30,843 bases of DNA, from the NCBI GenBank assembly GCA_934692905.1, contig CAKUUM010000027.1, positions 1 through 30,843 of the forward strand. Direction: 5' to 3'. The notes beneath the pieces are model-generated. The model was not told where the DNA came from, did no database searches, and saw nothing but the letters and a program-made list of their open reading frames with translations. Source of the stretch: an uncultured Bacteroidales bacterium. Its GTDB lineage: Bacteria > Bacteroidota > Bacteroidia > Bacteroidales > Paludibacteraceae. Of this stretch, positions 24,557 to 30,843 are shown in pieces. Every line of letters begins with the position of its first letter. The first letter of the stretch is position 1. Made by a program: the position numbers and the translations under genes.

Positions 24557-25732
24557 ATGGAGCAATACAGTTTGTCGGAGTTATGCAGTGTGATAGGTGA
24601 CGCCATTGAGGTAGAGTTGCCCGAGTTGTACTGGGTGCGGGCTGAGATAGCGTCACTGAGCGTGCGCGGGCACTGCTACATGGAGTTGGTGGAGAAAGCC
24701 GAAAACGGTATCCTTGCCGCCAAAGTGCGCGCCACGTGCTGGAGCAACATGTACCACATCCTGAGCGCGTACTTCGAGCAGGAGACCGGGCAGGCGTTGC
24801 ACACGGGTATGCAGGTGCTGTTGCAGGTGAGCGTGGAGTGGCACGCGGTGTACGGGCTGAGCCTCAATATCCAGAATATCGACCCCACCTACACGCTGGG
24901 CGACCTCGCGAAGCAGCGTCAGCAGACGTTGCAACGATTGCAGGAAGACGGTGTGATGGAATTGCAGCAGAGTCTGGAAATACCCACGTTGCCAAGGCGT
25001 ATCGCCGTGGTATCGGCACAGGAGGCTGCGGGATACGGTGACTTCTGCGACCAGTTGGCTCACAATGCGATAGGCTTTCGGTTTATGCCGACCTTGTTCG
25101 CCGCCACGATGCAGGGCGAGAACGCTGCCGCGTCCATCATACGCGCGTTGCAGACGATTGCGCGGGAGGCAGAGCGTTGGGACGTGGTGGTGATGATTCG
25201 CGGAGGCGGTGCCACCACCGACCTGTCGTGCTTCGACGACTACATGCTCGCCAGCCACTGCGCGCAGTTTCCGCTGCCCATCATCACGGGCATCGGGCAC
25301 ACACGCGACGTGAGCGTGGTGGATATGGTGGTGCATACCAGTGTGAAGACGCCCACTGCCGCAGCGCAGTTCCTTATCGGGCTTGTGGAGACACAAGCCG
25401 CCCGCTTGGAGACGCTGAACAGCCGCCTGTTGGGGGCGACACAGCGTGTGCTGCAGACGGAGAAAGACAGGCTGGTGCGGTATCAACAGAGCCTGCGGAT
25501 GACGGCACAGCGACTGCTCCTCAGCGAGAGAAACAGGCTTGCTATCTGGCAGAAAACCATTGAGTTGCACTCGCCGGAGCGTATCTATCGCATGGGCTAC
25601 AGCCTGATGCTGTGTGACGGCAAGCCTGTGCATAGTGTGAGTGATTTGAAAGTGGGTGCAAAGGTGGAGACGCATCTGCGGGACGGTGTGGTGGAGAGTA
25701 CGGTGGACAGCACTCGGAGTCTGACGAAATGA
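24557..25732 (+). CDS. xseA: Exodeoxyribonuclease VII large subunit
   Basis: 391 aa from the ATG at 24557 (MEQYSLSELCSVIGDAIEVE). The N-terminal OB fold binds single-stranded DNA (LYWVRAEIASLSVRGHCYME). The catalytic domain carries VVSAQEAAGYGDFCDQL, MIRGGGATTDLSCFDDY and ITGIGHTRDVSVVD, the family's conserved GGG and GH-TD motifs. A helical C-terminal part follows (LETLNSRLLGATQRVLQTEK). The enzyme degrades single-stranded DNA to oligonucleotides in repair. The usual small subunit gene xseB is not adjacent; instead a helix-hairpin-helix gene overlaps the stop by four bases (ATGA). Confidence 0.95.
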   Translation: MEQYSLSELCSVIGDAIEVELPELYWVRAEIASLSVRGHCYMELVEKAENGILAAKVRATCWSNMYHILSAYFEQETGQALHTGMQVLLQVSVEWHAVYGLSLNIQNIDPTYTLGDLAKQRQQTLQRLQEDGVMELQQSLEIPTLPRRIAVVSAQEAAGYGDFCDQLAHNAIGFRFMPTLFAATMQGENAAASIIRALQTIAREAERWDVVVMIRGGGATTDLSCFDDYMLASHCAQFPLPIITGIGHTRDVSVVDMVVHTSVKTPTAAAQFLIGLVETQAARLETLNSRLLGATQRVLQTEKDRLVRYQQSLRMTAQRLLLSERNRLAIWQKTIELHSPERIYRMGYSLMLCDGKPVHSVSDLKVGAKVETHLRDGVVESTVDSTRSLTK

Positions 25733-26679
25733 GGCGGAAAGACAGGGATGCACATATCGTGTTTCTGCTCACCCGCGAGCAATGGTTGGGGGTGGCGATA
25801 TTGGCGGTGTTGGTTGTGGGCACGGGGGTGCTGGTGCACTTCTTCCATAAGCCGCAACCCGTTATCGATGTGGCAGTTACAGACTCCACGATGACTGCTT
25901 TTGCCGCACACCAAGCCCGTGAAGACAGCCTGCACAAGGTGCAATGGAAACAGCGGTACAGGCGCGATACGATTGCGATAGTGCTGCAACCTTTCGACCC
26001 AAACACCGCCGACAGCAGTACGCTCGTTCACCTCGGACTCAAGCCTTGGCAGGCGCGCAATATGCTGAAATACAGAGCCAAAGGCGGCAAGTACCGCCAA
26101 CCGGAAGACCTGCGCAAACTCTACGGCATGACGGACAGCCTGTATGCCGTGCTGGAACCGTACATACGGATTGCGGCGGACACAACGCGCACAGACAGCG
26201 TCCGACGGGACAGTATCCCGCTGTATATCAGCACAAAACGCGATACGGTGCTCAACCTGCGCACGGCGGACACCACGGAGTTGAAGATGATACGCGGCAT
26301 CGGTTCTTACACAGCCCGTGAGATTGTCCGCTACCGTGCACGCTTGGGCGGTTTCGTCAGCACGGAGCAACTACTTGATATTCAGACGGTACAACGTGCT
26401 ATCGCCTATCGGCAAGAGACGGATAGCACCTACACGCAGGATAGCCTGCTGTGCCATTTTGTATTGGATAGTGTGGCGGTGAAGACGCTGCCTGTCAATA
26501 AGTTGCGTACGGAGCAGTTGCAACGCCACCCGTATATCAGTTTCACGCAAGCCAAAGCCCTGTACGAACTGCGCCGTCGCCGTATCCATCTCGACTCTGC
26601 CGCTGACCTTCAGCGGTTGGACTGCTTCACGGAAGAGGAACTGCAAAGGGTGCTGCCGTATCTCAGTTTTGAGCGGTAG
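25729..26679 (+). CDS. Membrane-anchored helix-hairpin-helix (ComEA-like) protein
   Basis: 316 aa. One transmembrane helix lies near residues 19-41 (WLGVAILAVLVVGTGVLVHF). At least two ComEA-type helix-hairpin-helix repeats follow: FDPNTADSSTLVHLGLKPWQ (near 90-108) and LNLRTADTTELKMIRGIGSY (near 182-201), each leading into A-x-x-I/M-x-x-YRA-x-GG. A third, weaker copy is VNKLRTEQLQRHPYISFTQA. These repeats bind DNA without sequence specificity, and relatives serve DNA uptake or DNA processing. Its start overlaps the xseA stop (ATGA), which suggests a joint DNA-related role. Competence in this organism is not shown. No terminator is visible just after it. Confidence 0.85.
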   Translation: MRRKDRDAHIVFLLTREQWLGVAILAVLVVGTGVLVHFFHKPQPVIDVAVTDSTMTAFAAHQAREDSLHKVQWKQRYRRDTIAIVLQPFDPNTADSSTLVHLGLKPWQARNMLKYRAKGGKYRQPEDLRKLYGMTDSLYAVLEPYIRIAADTTRTDSVRRDSIPLYISTKRDTVLNLRTADTTELKMIRGIGSYTAREIVRYRARLGGFVSTEQLLDIQTVQRAIAYRQETDSTYTQDSLLCHFVLDSVAVKTLPVNKLRTEQLQRHPYISFTQAKALYELRRRRIHLDSAADLQRLDCFTEEELQRVLPYLSFER

Positions 26680-26865
26680 GGTGTACAGAAAACATTAATT
26701 ATCCGTCATTGGCTCGCACCACGACTAATAATAACAAAAACAACTGCAACAGACAGATAAACATGTAATTATCGTATAATTAACCATTAATTTCTCCCTA
26801 ATACGTGTACCACCCGCTGATTCGCGTTAAACAAAAATATACTACAAACCAAAACAACATACAAA

Positions 26866-26898
26866 CCCTTTACGCGGACAATATGTCCGCGTAAAGGG
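26866..26898. repeat. Perfect 15-bp inverted repeat
   Basis: CCCTTTACGCGGACA (26866-26880) and TGTCCGCGTAAAGGG (26884-26898) are exact complements with a 3-base loop. A T-rich stretch follows only on the minus strand, where no gene ends. It lies about 60 bases before the promoter at 26956. The rest of 26680-26955 is AT-rich, without genes. It shares a 16-base AT-rich word (26778-26793) with 29456-29471. Confidence 0.8.
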
Positions 26899-26955
26899 AG
26901 ACTATATCCAGAGACTACGTTCGGGTATGGTTGCTATGAATTGTATGTAAATTTA

Positions 26956-26987
26956 TTTGCACACTTGAGAATAAATCACTACTTTTG
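26956..26987 (+). promoter_or_regulatory. Promoter of the 27.0-kb RNA/leader
   Basis: TTTG (26956-26959), 20 bases, TACTTTTG (26980-26987): an exact TTTG-N20-TAnnTTTG match. The transcript should start near 26992. Confidence 0.8.
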
Positions 26988-26991
26988 CACC

Positions 26992-27247
26992 CGTGAAGTC
27001 CTTATGGGCTACATACTTTTTAAGGCGTTTATCTACGCTTGTTTTGAGAATTAGAAATCTGGTAAATTTCGCACACTCAGAATGAGGGAAAGTATAAATG
27101 TCCGTTAGAATGTGTATTAACATGTCCTCCCAATGGGTATGTCTATGCATATTCAGCGTGGGCATTATCGTTTCTTCTTGTGTGCAAGGTCTTACCAGAA
27201 CCCCTAATTCGAGAATAAGCGTAAATAAGGTACCACGCTTCTTTTTT
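26992..27247 (+). ncRNA. Candidate structured RNA or mRNA leader (about 255 nt)
   Basis: It is bounded by a consensus promoter and by a terminator-like hairpin (27217-27247). Internal small hairpins include AAGGCGT/ACGCTT (27022-27040), GAAAT/ATTTC and CTCA/TGAG. The first hairpin uses nearly the same stem sequence as the terminator, so the two could pair alternatively. It may be an independent RNA or an attenuator ahead of the broken lipoprotein gene. A 51-codon frame (27110-27265) overlaps its 3' half and is an alternative explanation. Confidence 0.45.
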
Positions 27248-27265
27248 GTACTAATGGGCAGGTGA
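27110..27265 (+). CDS. Possible 51-aa lipoprotein-like small ORF
   Basis: The frame runs from the ATG at 27110 (in-frame ATG at 27122) to the TGA at 27263-27265. Its product contains WVCLCIFSVGIIVSSCVQGL, which reads as a lipoprotein signal with lipobox VSSC, then a basic stretch (RTPNSRISVNKVPRFF). It lies 33 bases before the frameshifted lipoprotein gene and in the same frame. However, it runs through the terminator-like hairpin at 27217-27247, so either the ORF or the terminator is probably not functional. I do not recognise a family. Confidence 0.3.
   Translation: MCINMSSQWVCLCIFSVGIIVSSCVQGLTRTPNSRISVNKVPRFFFVLMGR
27217..27247 (+). terminator. Terminator-like hairpin
   Basis: AAGCGT (27217-27222) pairs with ACGCTT (27235-27240) over a 12-base loop containing GGTACC. 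Then come C and six T (27242-27247). The stem is only 6 bp, so strength is uncertain. Confidence 0.5.
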
Positions 27266-27298
27266 GGTGCAGCCGTCCACACAAAAACAAATAATGTT

Positions 27299-28213
27299 AT
27301 GGAAAAAAGACATTCAATTTTGTTCGGCACGCTTATCTTGTGCGAGTATGTCGGTATCCTGTGGGACGACATACAAGTATGTGCAAGTTTGCACAGCCAA
27401 ACCCATTCCAAATGCAACAACTGCTCAAGAAACAAGAGAGGGGCTATTATATGAAAATGAAGATTGTGTCGTAAAGTATAATCTATGGAGCAATGGAGGT
27501 AATGTAGGTTTTGTATTTTACAACAAAACAAACAAGGTTATTCATATTGATTTAAATCAAACATTCTTCATTAAAAACGGAGTTGCTTATGAATTATTAT
27601 GCCCCACAAACCATCACAGGAACAAGTGAGTCTGTGGCTGTATATACCTCTTGGAGTACTGCCATGTTCGGAAATTTAACAACAAATACTACAGGTTTGG
27701 GAACTTCAACAAGTATAGAAACCACACAACAGCCAATTTTGTCTATACCTCCCAAATCATCAAAGGAGGTATACGTTTATGATATTTCAAAAGGATTATT
27801 ACTTGATTGCGACCTGAATAAATATCCATCTGATTCTGCACATCTCTTTTTCGATGAAACTACGTCTCCCCTGACATTTGCTAATTATATCACCTATGCA
27901 GTGGGCAATAACCAAGAAAATAGGGCAATCGAAAATAAGTTCTATATCGCTGAGGTCGCTAATTATGCAGAGCCTTACATCTTAATATATATATACGGCT
28001 CGTGTGAAGACTTGCGAGAACGTATTATCTCCTGAAGAAAAGCAGCAACAGAAAAATACACCACAAATATATGATGCATATGTCAATGTAACAGGAGAAA
28101 ATAATTTCTATATGACTTATTCTATTTTTAGTAACATTAGATTATATACAGCGCCTAAAAGTACTAAACACTATCAGTGGATTTCTTACTACAACGGCTA
28201 TACAGCATATTAA
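27299..28213 (+). pseudogene. Lipoprotein gene broken by three frameshifts
   Basis: One protein can be followed through three frames. MEKRHSILFGTLIL (from the ATG at 27299) must shift near 27334-27345 to reach ASMSVSCGTTYKYVQVCTA with its lipobox SVSC. A second shift near 27585-27600 joins IDLNQTFFIKNGVAYE to YYAPQTITGTSESVAVYTSW. A third, in an (AT)5A run at 27985-27995, joins NYAEPYILIYI to TARVKTCENVLSPEEK, and the frame ends at 28213. Every shift is in the same direction (one extra or two missing bases). The intact product would be about 300 aa, resembling Bacteroidales lipoproteins with the FYNKTNKVIHIDL/FFIKNG segments. Base composition is much more AT-rich than the neighbours, suggesting transfer. 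Either a decayed gene or indel errors in the assembly. Confidence 0.75.
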
Positions 28214-28232
28214 TATGCAAATGTGTAATAGA

Positions 28233-28267
28233 TTCAAGGCTGCTCAACGAGTTTGGGCAGCCTTGAA
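28233..28267. terminator. Bidirectional terminator
   Basis: TTCAAGGCTGC (28233-28243) pairs perfectly with GCAGCCTTGAA (28257-28267) over 11 bp with a 13-base loop. TATTTATTGTT follows on the plus strand. It separates the convergent lipoprotein pseudogene and metallophosphoesterase. Confidence 0.8.
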
Positions 28268-28296
28268 TATTTATTGTTGGCGGTAGTAGCGGAGTA

Positions 28297-29404
28297 CTAT
28301 CGAGAGGCGGAATAGAGGGTGATGAGGGTGATTTCGGAGGGGCAGTTGATACGTATGGGAGCAGTGCAGCCGATGCCCTCGTTCACATAGAGGGATTGGG
28401 CGGTGGGGTGGTGGATAGTTTGGGTAGAATGGTGGATAGTCGGGGTGTCGGGGTGGTAACCTTGGGGTGTGAGGTGCTCAGCGTAGGCGGAGTGGTGGTA
28501 CCAGCCTGCGGATTGGCGGAACATAAGGTCGGAGAGGGCGTGCCCGAAGATGCGCATCTGTCCTGCGTGGGTGTGCCCGCTGAGAGTCAAGGATACAGGC
28601 GTCTTGTCCACAATCTCCGCCATCCATTGCGAGGGGTCATGCGAAAGCAACAGGCGGAAGCCGTCTGTGCCCTGCAGTGCCTGCGGGAGGCTGCCGCTGT
28701 AGATTGTGCGGAAACCCTGTCCGTCGCAGGAAGAGTTGTCCACACCCACGATGGTGAGGGTCTGTATATCTGTGGTGTCGCTGCTCTTGCGGGTGAGTGT
28801 AAGATGCTGATTGCGCAGGAGTTGCCAGCCGAGGGTGTCGCGCTCGAAGGCGGCGAGGCGTTCCACCTCGGCGAGGCGCTGCTCCTCGGGGAAGCGTGAG
28901 TAGATGAGCAGGTCGTGGTTGCCCAAGACGCTGATGACGCCATCGGTGGCGCGGAGACTGCGGAGAACATCGATATAGGGTTGCGCTTCTGCCACGCCCT
29001 CCGTGACAAGGTCGCCCGTGAAGCAGATGAGGTCGGGCTGCAAGGCGTTGATGGAGTCCACAATATGCTGCAATGCCGATGGGCGGTCATCGAAGGTCGA
29101 TAAGTGCAAGTCGCTGATATGTACTATTTTGTAGCCGTTGAAGGCTGCGGGAAGTTCGCTGCTCGTATAAGTCGGTGTGGTTCACCCACAGGCGGAAACG
29201 CCCGAAGAAGAAACCATATCCCATTGTGAGCCACAGGGCAAGGACAAGGGAGAGGGCTGTCCAACCAAAGGGGGCGTATGGGGGTGTGGGCAGGTGGAAC
29301 AGGCACGCTATCGCCCACCATATACCGAAAACAACGTGCGGCAAGGCGCACACTATGGCTCCGAAAGAGAGAACCATTATCAAGGTCATGATAAAAACTT
29401 GCAT
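28297..29404 (-). pseudogene. YkuE-like metallophosphoesterase, frameshifted
   Basis: The N-terminal frame starts at the ATG at 29404 and encodes two or three transmembrane helices (MTLIMVLSFGAIVCALPHVV, TALSLVLALWLTMGYGFFF) and then FRLWVNHTDLYE. It terminates at 29087. The rest of the enzyme continues in another frame from about 29170: SSELPAAFNGYKIVHISDLH, FTGDLVTEG, VLGNHDLL and LSGHTHAGQM, the full set of calcineurin-type metal ligands. One base (at TACGAGCAGCG) is extra, or two are missing. Restored, the protein would be about 368 aa, normal for a membrane-anchored metallophosphoesterase. The DLH motif lies before any usable start in the second frame (a TTG at 29109), so the downstream part alone would lack a metal ligand. 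Recent inactivation or a sequencing error. Confidence 0.8.
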
Positions 29405-29547
29405 ACTATCCGAAAAACAATTAAATTAACATTATTAGAACATTAATTGCCATGTAATTAACCATTAATTTTGCATTAAAGGGCTCGGTTGGCACATAGC
29501 AAATGTATCCAATATCTGTTTTCTATCCCCTGCTTATCCCTTGCTGA

Positions 29548-29600
29548 ATCACATACTAATCTCATACTAATCACATACTAATCTCATACACTTAACCCGA
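29548..29600 (-). repeat. 11-bp-unit intergenic element, copy D
   Basis: Four 11-bp units (29548-29591) alternate ATCACATACTA and ATCTCATACTA, followed by TTAACCCGA, the counterpart of TTACCCCGA in copy A. The outer flanks are not conserved. The stop codon of the next gene (29594-29592) is inside the conserved edge. The rest of the gap 29405-29547 is AT-rich, with only a weak -7-like TACATTTG (29507-29500) for the metallophosphoesterase. Confidence 0.8.
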
Positions 29601-30843
29601 GGAAGTCTCGATAAAGGAAGGGGGCATATTTTGCATCCCCGGGGGTGGTCCGGGGGGGAGACCGGCGGGTGGTGTGCCGGGCTTCTGACCACTCTCGAGC
29701 ATTTCTTGGATATGTCCGCCCATACCCTTGGCTTTGAGCGAGCCCATGCGGTTGAGTTTGTAGGTGAAAGTGAGCGTGAAGTAGGTGGGTAACGTGTTGT
29801 ATTTCTGGTAACTAACGTAGTTGTCGCCCACTACCTGCACGATATTTTTCTTCTGATGCAGGAGGTCATAGACCTTGAGCGCAAGGGTGGCGTTCTGCCA
29901 CGACTTGTCCAAGGACGCGTTCCAGATGATTTCGTTGATGTCGGTGAGCCCCGTGTAGCCGTAGCGGGCTGTGTAGCCGCAGTCGGTGGCGATGTTCCAC
30001 GACTTGGGCAGGTGCAGGGTGAGGTCGCCCGTGACCGACCAGTTGAGCACGTTGCTCAGGCTGCTGGTATTCAGCGTGTTCTGTGTGCGCGAATAGGTGA
30101 CGTTGCCCCGCACTCCGATGTCCACCACGCTGTGCGTGAGGCGCAATGCCATGTCCTCGCTGGCCTGCAGGTTGCCCGTGCGGGAGGTCTCGCCGCGCAT
30201 CATGGTGCCCGCGTCAATCATCTTCTCGATTTCATCGGCGGATTGCTCGCGCGAGATGTAGCCCACGCGCTGGTTGTAACTGACGGCGGTGCGGGTGTTG
30301 AACTGCATAAGTTTCTTGGCGAAGGGGGTGTTGTACATGAAGTCCGCGCCGAGGTTCCACGGGAGTATGTCGGCGTTGACGGTCTGCTGGTAGAGTTTGC
30401 CCGTTTGGTCGTAGATAGAGTTGCCGACGAGGGCGTCTTTGGTCAGGGTACCGCGCAGGCCGGTCATGATGCTGGACATGCGGTCGGTGTTGAAACGCGA
30501 GTACATGACCATGAGGTTGTGGCGGAAAGCGGGCTGCAGAGCCAGGTTGCCGACGGTCTCGGACATGGCGTCGGAGTTGTTGCGCACAGGTTCCATCTGC
30601 GTGACGGTAGGCTGTGTGACGGTGCCGCGATACATGATGCGGGCGAACTCCTTCTTGCCGAACTTGTATTTGAACTGGATATTCGGCGACCAGTTCCACT
30701 GGTTGTAGAGGGTGTCGCGGGCGAGGATGTCGCCGTAGGACGTGGTGGAGTGGGTCTGCGTGGCAAGGACACGTGCGCCGAGGGTGAGGTCGAACTTCTG
30801 TTCCACCCAGCGGTAGTTGAGTTCGAGTTGCTCGGTGTAGAGG
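29592..30843 (-). CDS. Outer-membrane beta-barrel receptor-like protein (C-terminal part)
   Basis: The frame is open to the right edge of the window, so at least 416 residues are visible and the start is outside. The sequence is a series of long amphipathic strands with aromatic girdles, such as WNWSPNIQFKYKFGKKEFAR, DVAL-type turns and LPTYFTLTFTYKLNRMGSLK. It matches the outer membrane beta-barrel family (PF14905) related to TonB-dependent receptors, which usually has an N-terminal CarboxypepD-like domain (not in the window). The C-terminus after the barrel is a Pro/Gly tail (PPAGLPPGPPPGMQNMPPSF) ending ETSSG, instead of the usual terminal aromatic strand. Transport substrate unknown. Confidence 0.82.
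   Translation of the reverse strand, partial: LYTEQLELNYRWVEQKFDLTLGARVLATQTHSTTSYGDILARDTLYNQWNWSPNIQFKYKFGKKEFARIMYRGTVTQPTVTQMEPVRNNSDAMSETVGNLALQPAFRHNLMVMYSRFNTDRMSSIMTGLRGTLTKDALVGNSIYDQTGKLYQQTVNADILPWNLGADFMYNTPFAKKLMQFNTRTAVSYNQRVGYISREQSADEIEKMIDAGTMMRGETSRTGNLQASEDMALRLTHSVVDIGVRGNVTYSRTQNTLNTSSLSNVLNWSVTGDLTLHLPKSWNIATDCGYTARYGYTGLTDINEIIWNASLDKSWQNATLALKVYDLLHQKKNIVQVVGDNYVSYQKYNTLPTYFTLTFTYKLNRMGSLKAKGMGGHIQEMLESGQKPGTPPAGLPPGPPPGMQNMPPSFIETSSG

Noticed and set aside
26953..27531. 192-codon minus-strand frame
   Set aside because: It lies opposite the promoter, RNA candidate and broken lipoprotein gene; the product has no recognisable feature and no minus-strand promoter precedes it.
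1..30843. tRNA or rRNA genes
   Set aside because: I read all gaps for T-arm (GGTTCGAATCC-like) and rRNA signatures and found none; a covariance scan would be decisive.

Overview
The window looks like a chromosomal segment of a high-GC member of the order Bacteroidales. The evidence is seen on both strands: repeated promoters of the Bacteroidetes form TTTG-N19/20-TAnnTTTG, weak or absent Shine-Dalgarno sites, a giant surface protein ending in a type IX secretion (T9SS) sorting domain, a CarboxypepD/TonB-type outer-membrane beta-barrel, a GT3-type glycogen synthase, and small lipoproteins. The T9SS cargo argues for a Prevotellaceae/Porphyromonadaceae/Paludibacteraceae-type lineage rather than Bacteroides itself, but the family cannot be fixed from this sequence.

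Layout. (1) 1-2.86 kb, minus strand: a four-gene, partly overlapping operon: pRiA4b ORF-3-like protein, miaA, PKD lipoprotein and the 5' end of glycogen synthase. (2) 2.9-10.6 kb: two genes with a 4-base overlap on the minus strand, a 162-aa protein with a C-terminal membrane anchor followed by a 2166-aa T9SS cargo protein. They sit behind a 650-base regulatory region with an A9-G8 homopolymer next to the start codon. An 89-bp perfect inverted repeat containing 11-bp tandem units brackets the locus. (3) 10.6-14.5 kb, plus strand: an envelope-biogenesis operon of SurA-like foldase, OstA/LptA-like protein and an outer-membrane barrel. (4) 14.5-17.0 kb: tcdA (minus), a barrel protein plus a ribbon-helix-helix-like gene (plus), then hpt (minus). 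(5) 17.0-20.7 kb, minus: PASTA protein, rluD and pyrG, leading into hpt. (6) 20.7-21.4 kb: a small Cys-rich lipoprotein, a strong terminator, a 36-bp direct repeat and another 11-bp-unit element. (7) 21.4-24.1 kb, minus: cstA, engB and a universal-stress-type protein. (8) 24.1-26.7 kb: a candidate small RNA (minus), then xseA and a membrane-anchored helix-hairpin-helix protein (plus). (9) 26.7-29.4 kb: an AT-rich stretch with a candidate structured RNA or leader, a lipoprotein gene broken by three frameshifts, and a metallophosphoesterase broken by one. (10) 29.6 kb to the end: the C-terminal half of an outer-membrane beta-barrel receptor, whose stop codon lies at the edge of a fourth repeat element.

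Most genes are core housekeeping. The unusual material is the possibly phase-variable T9SS cargo locus, the dispersed 11-bp-iteron element, two candidate RNA transcription units, the Cys-rich lipoprotein, and the cluster of frameshifts at 27-29 kb. None of these could be tested against a database here.
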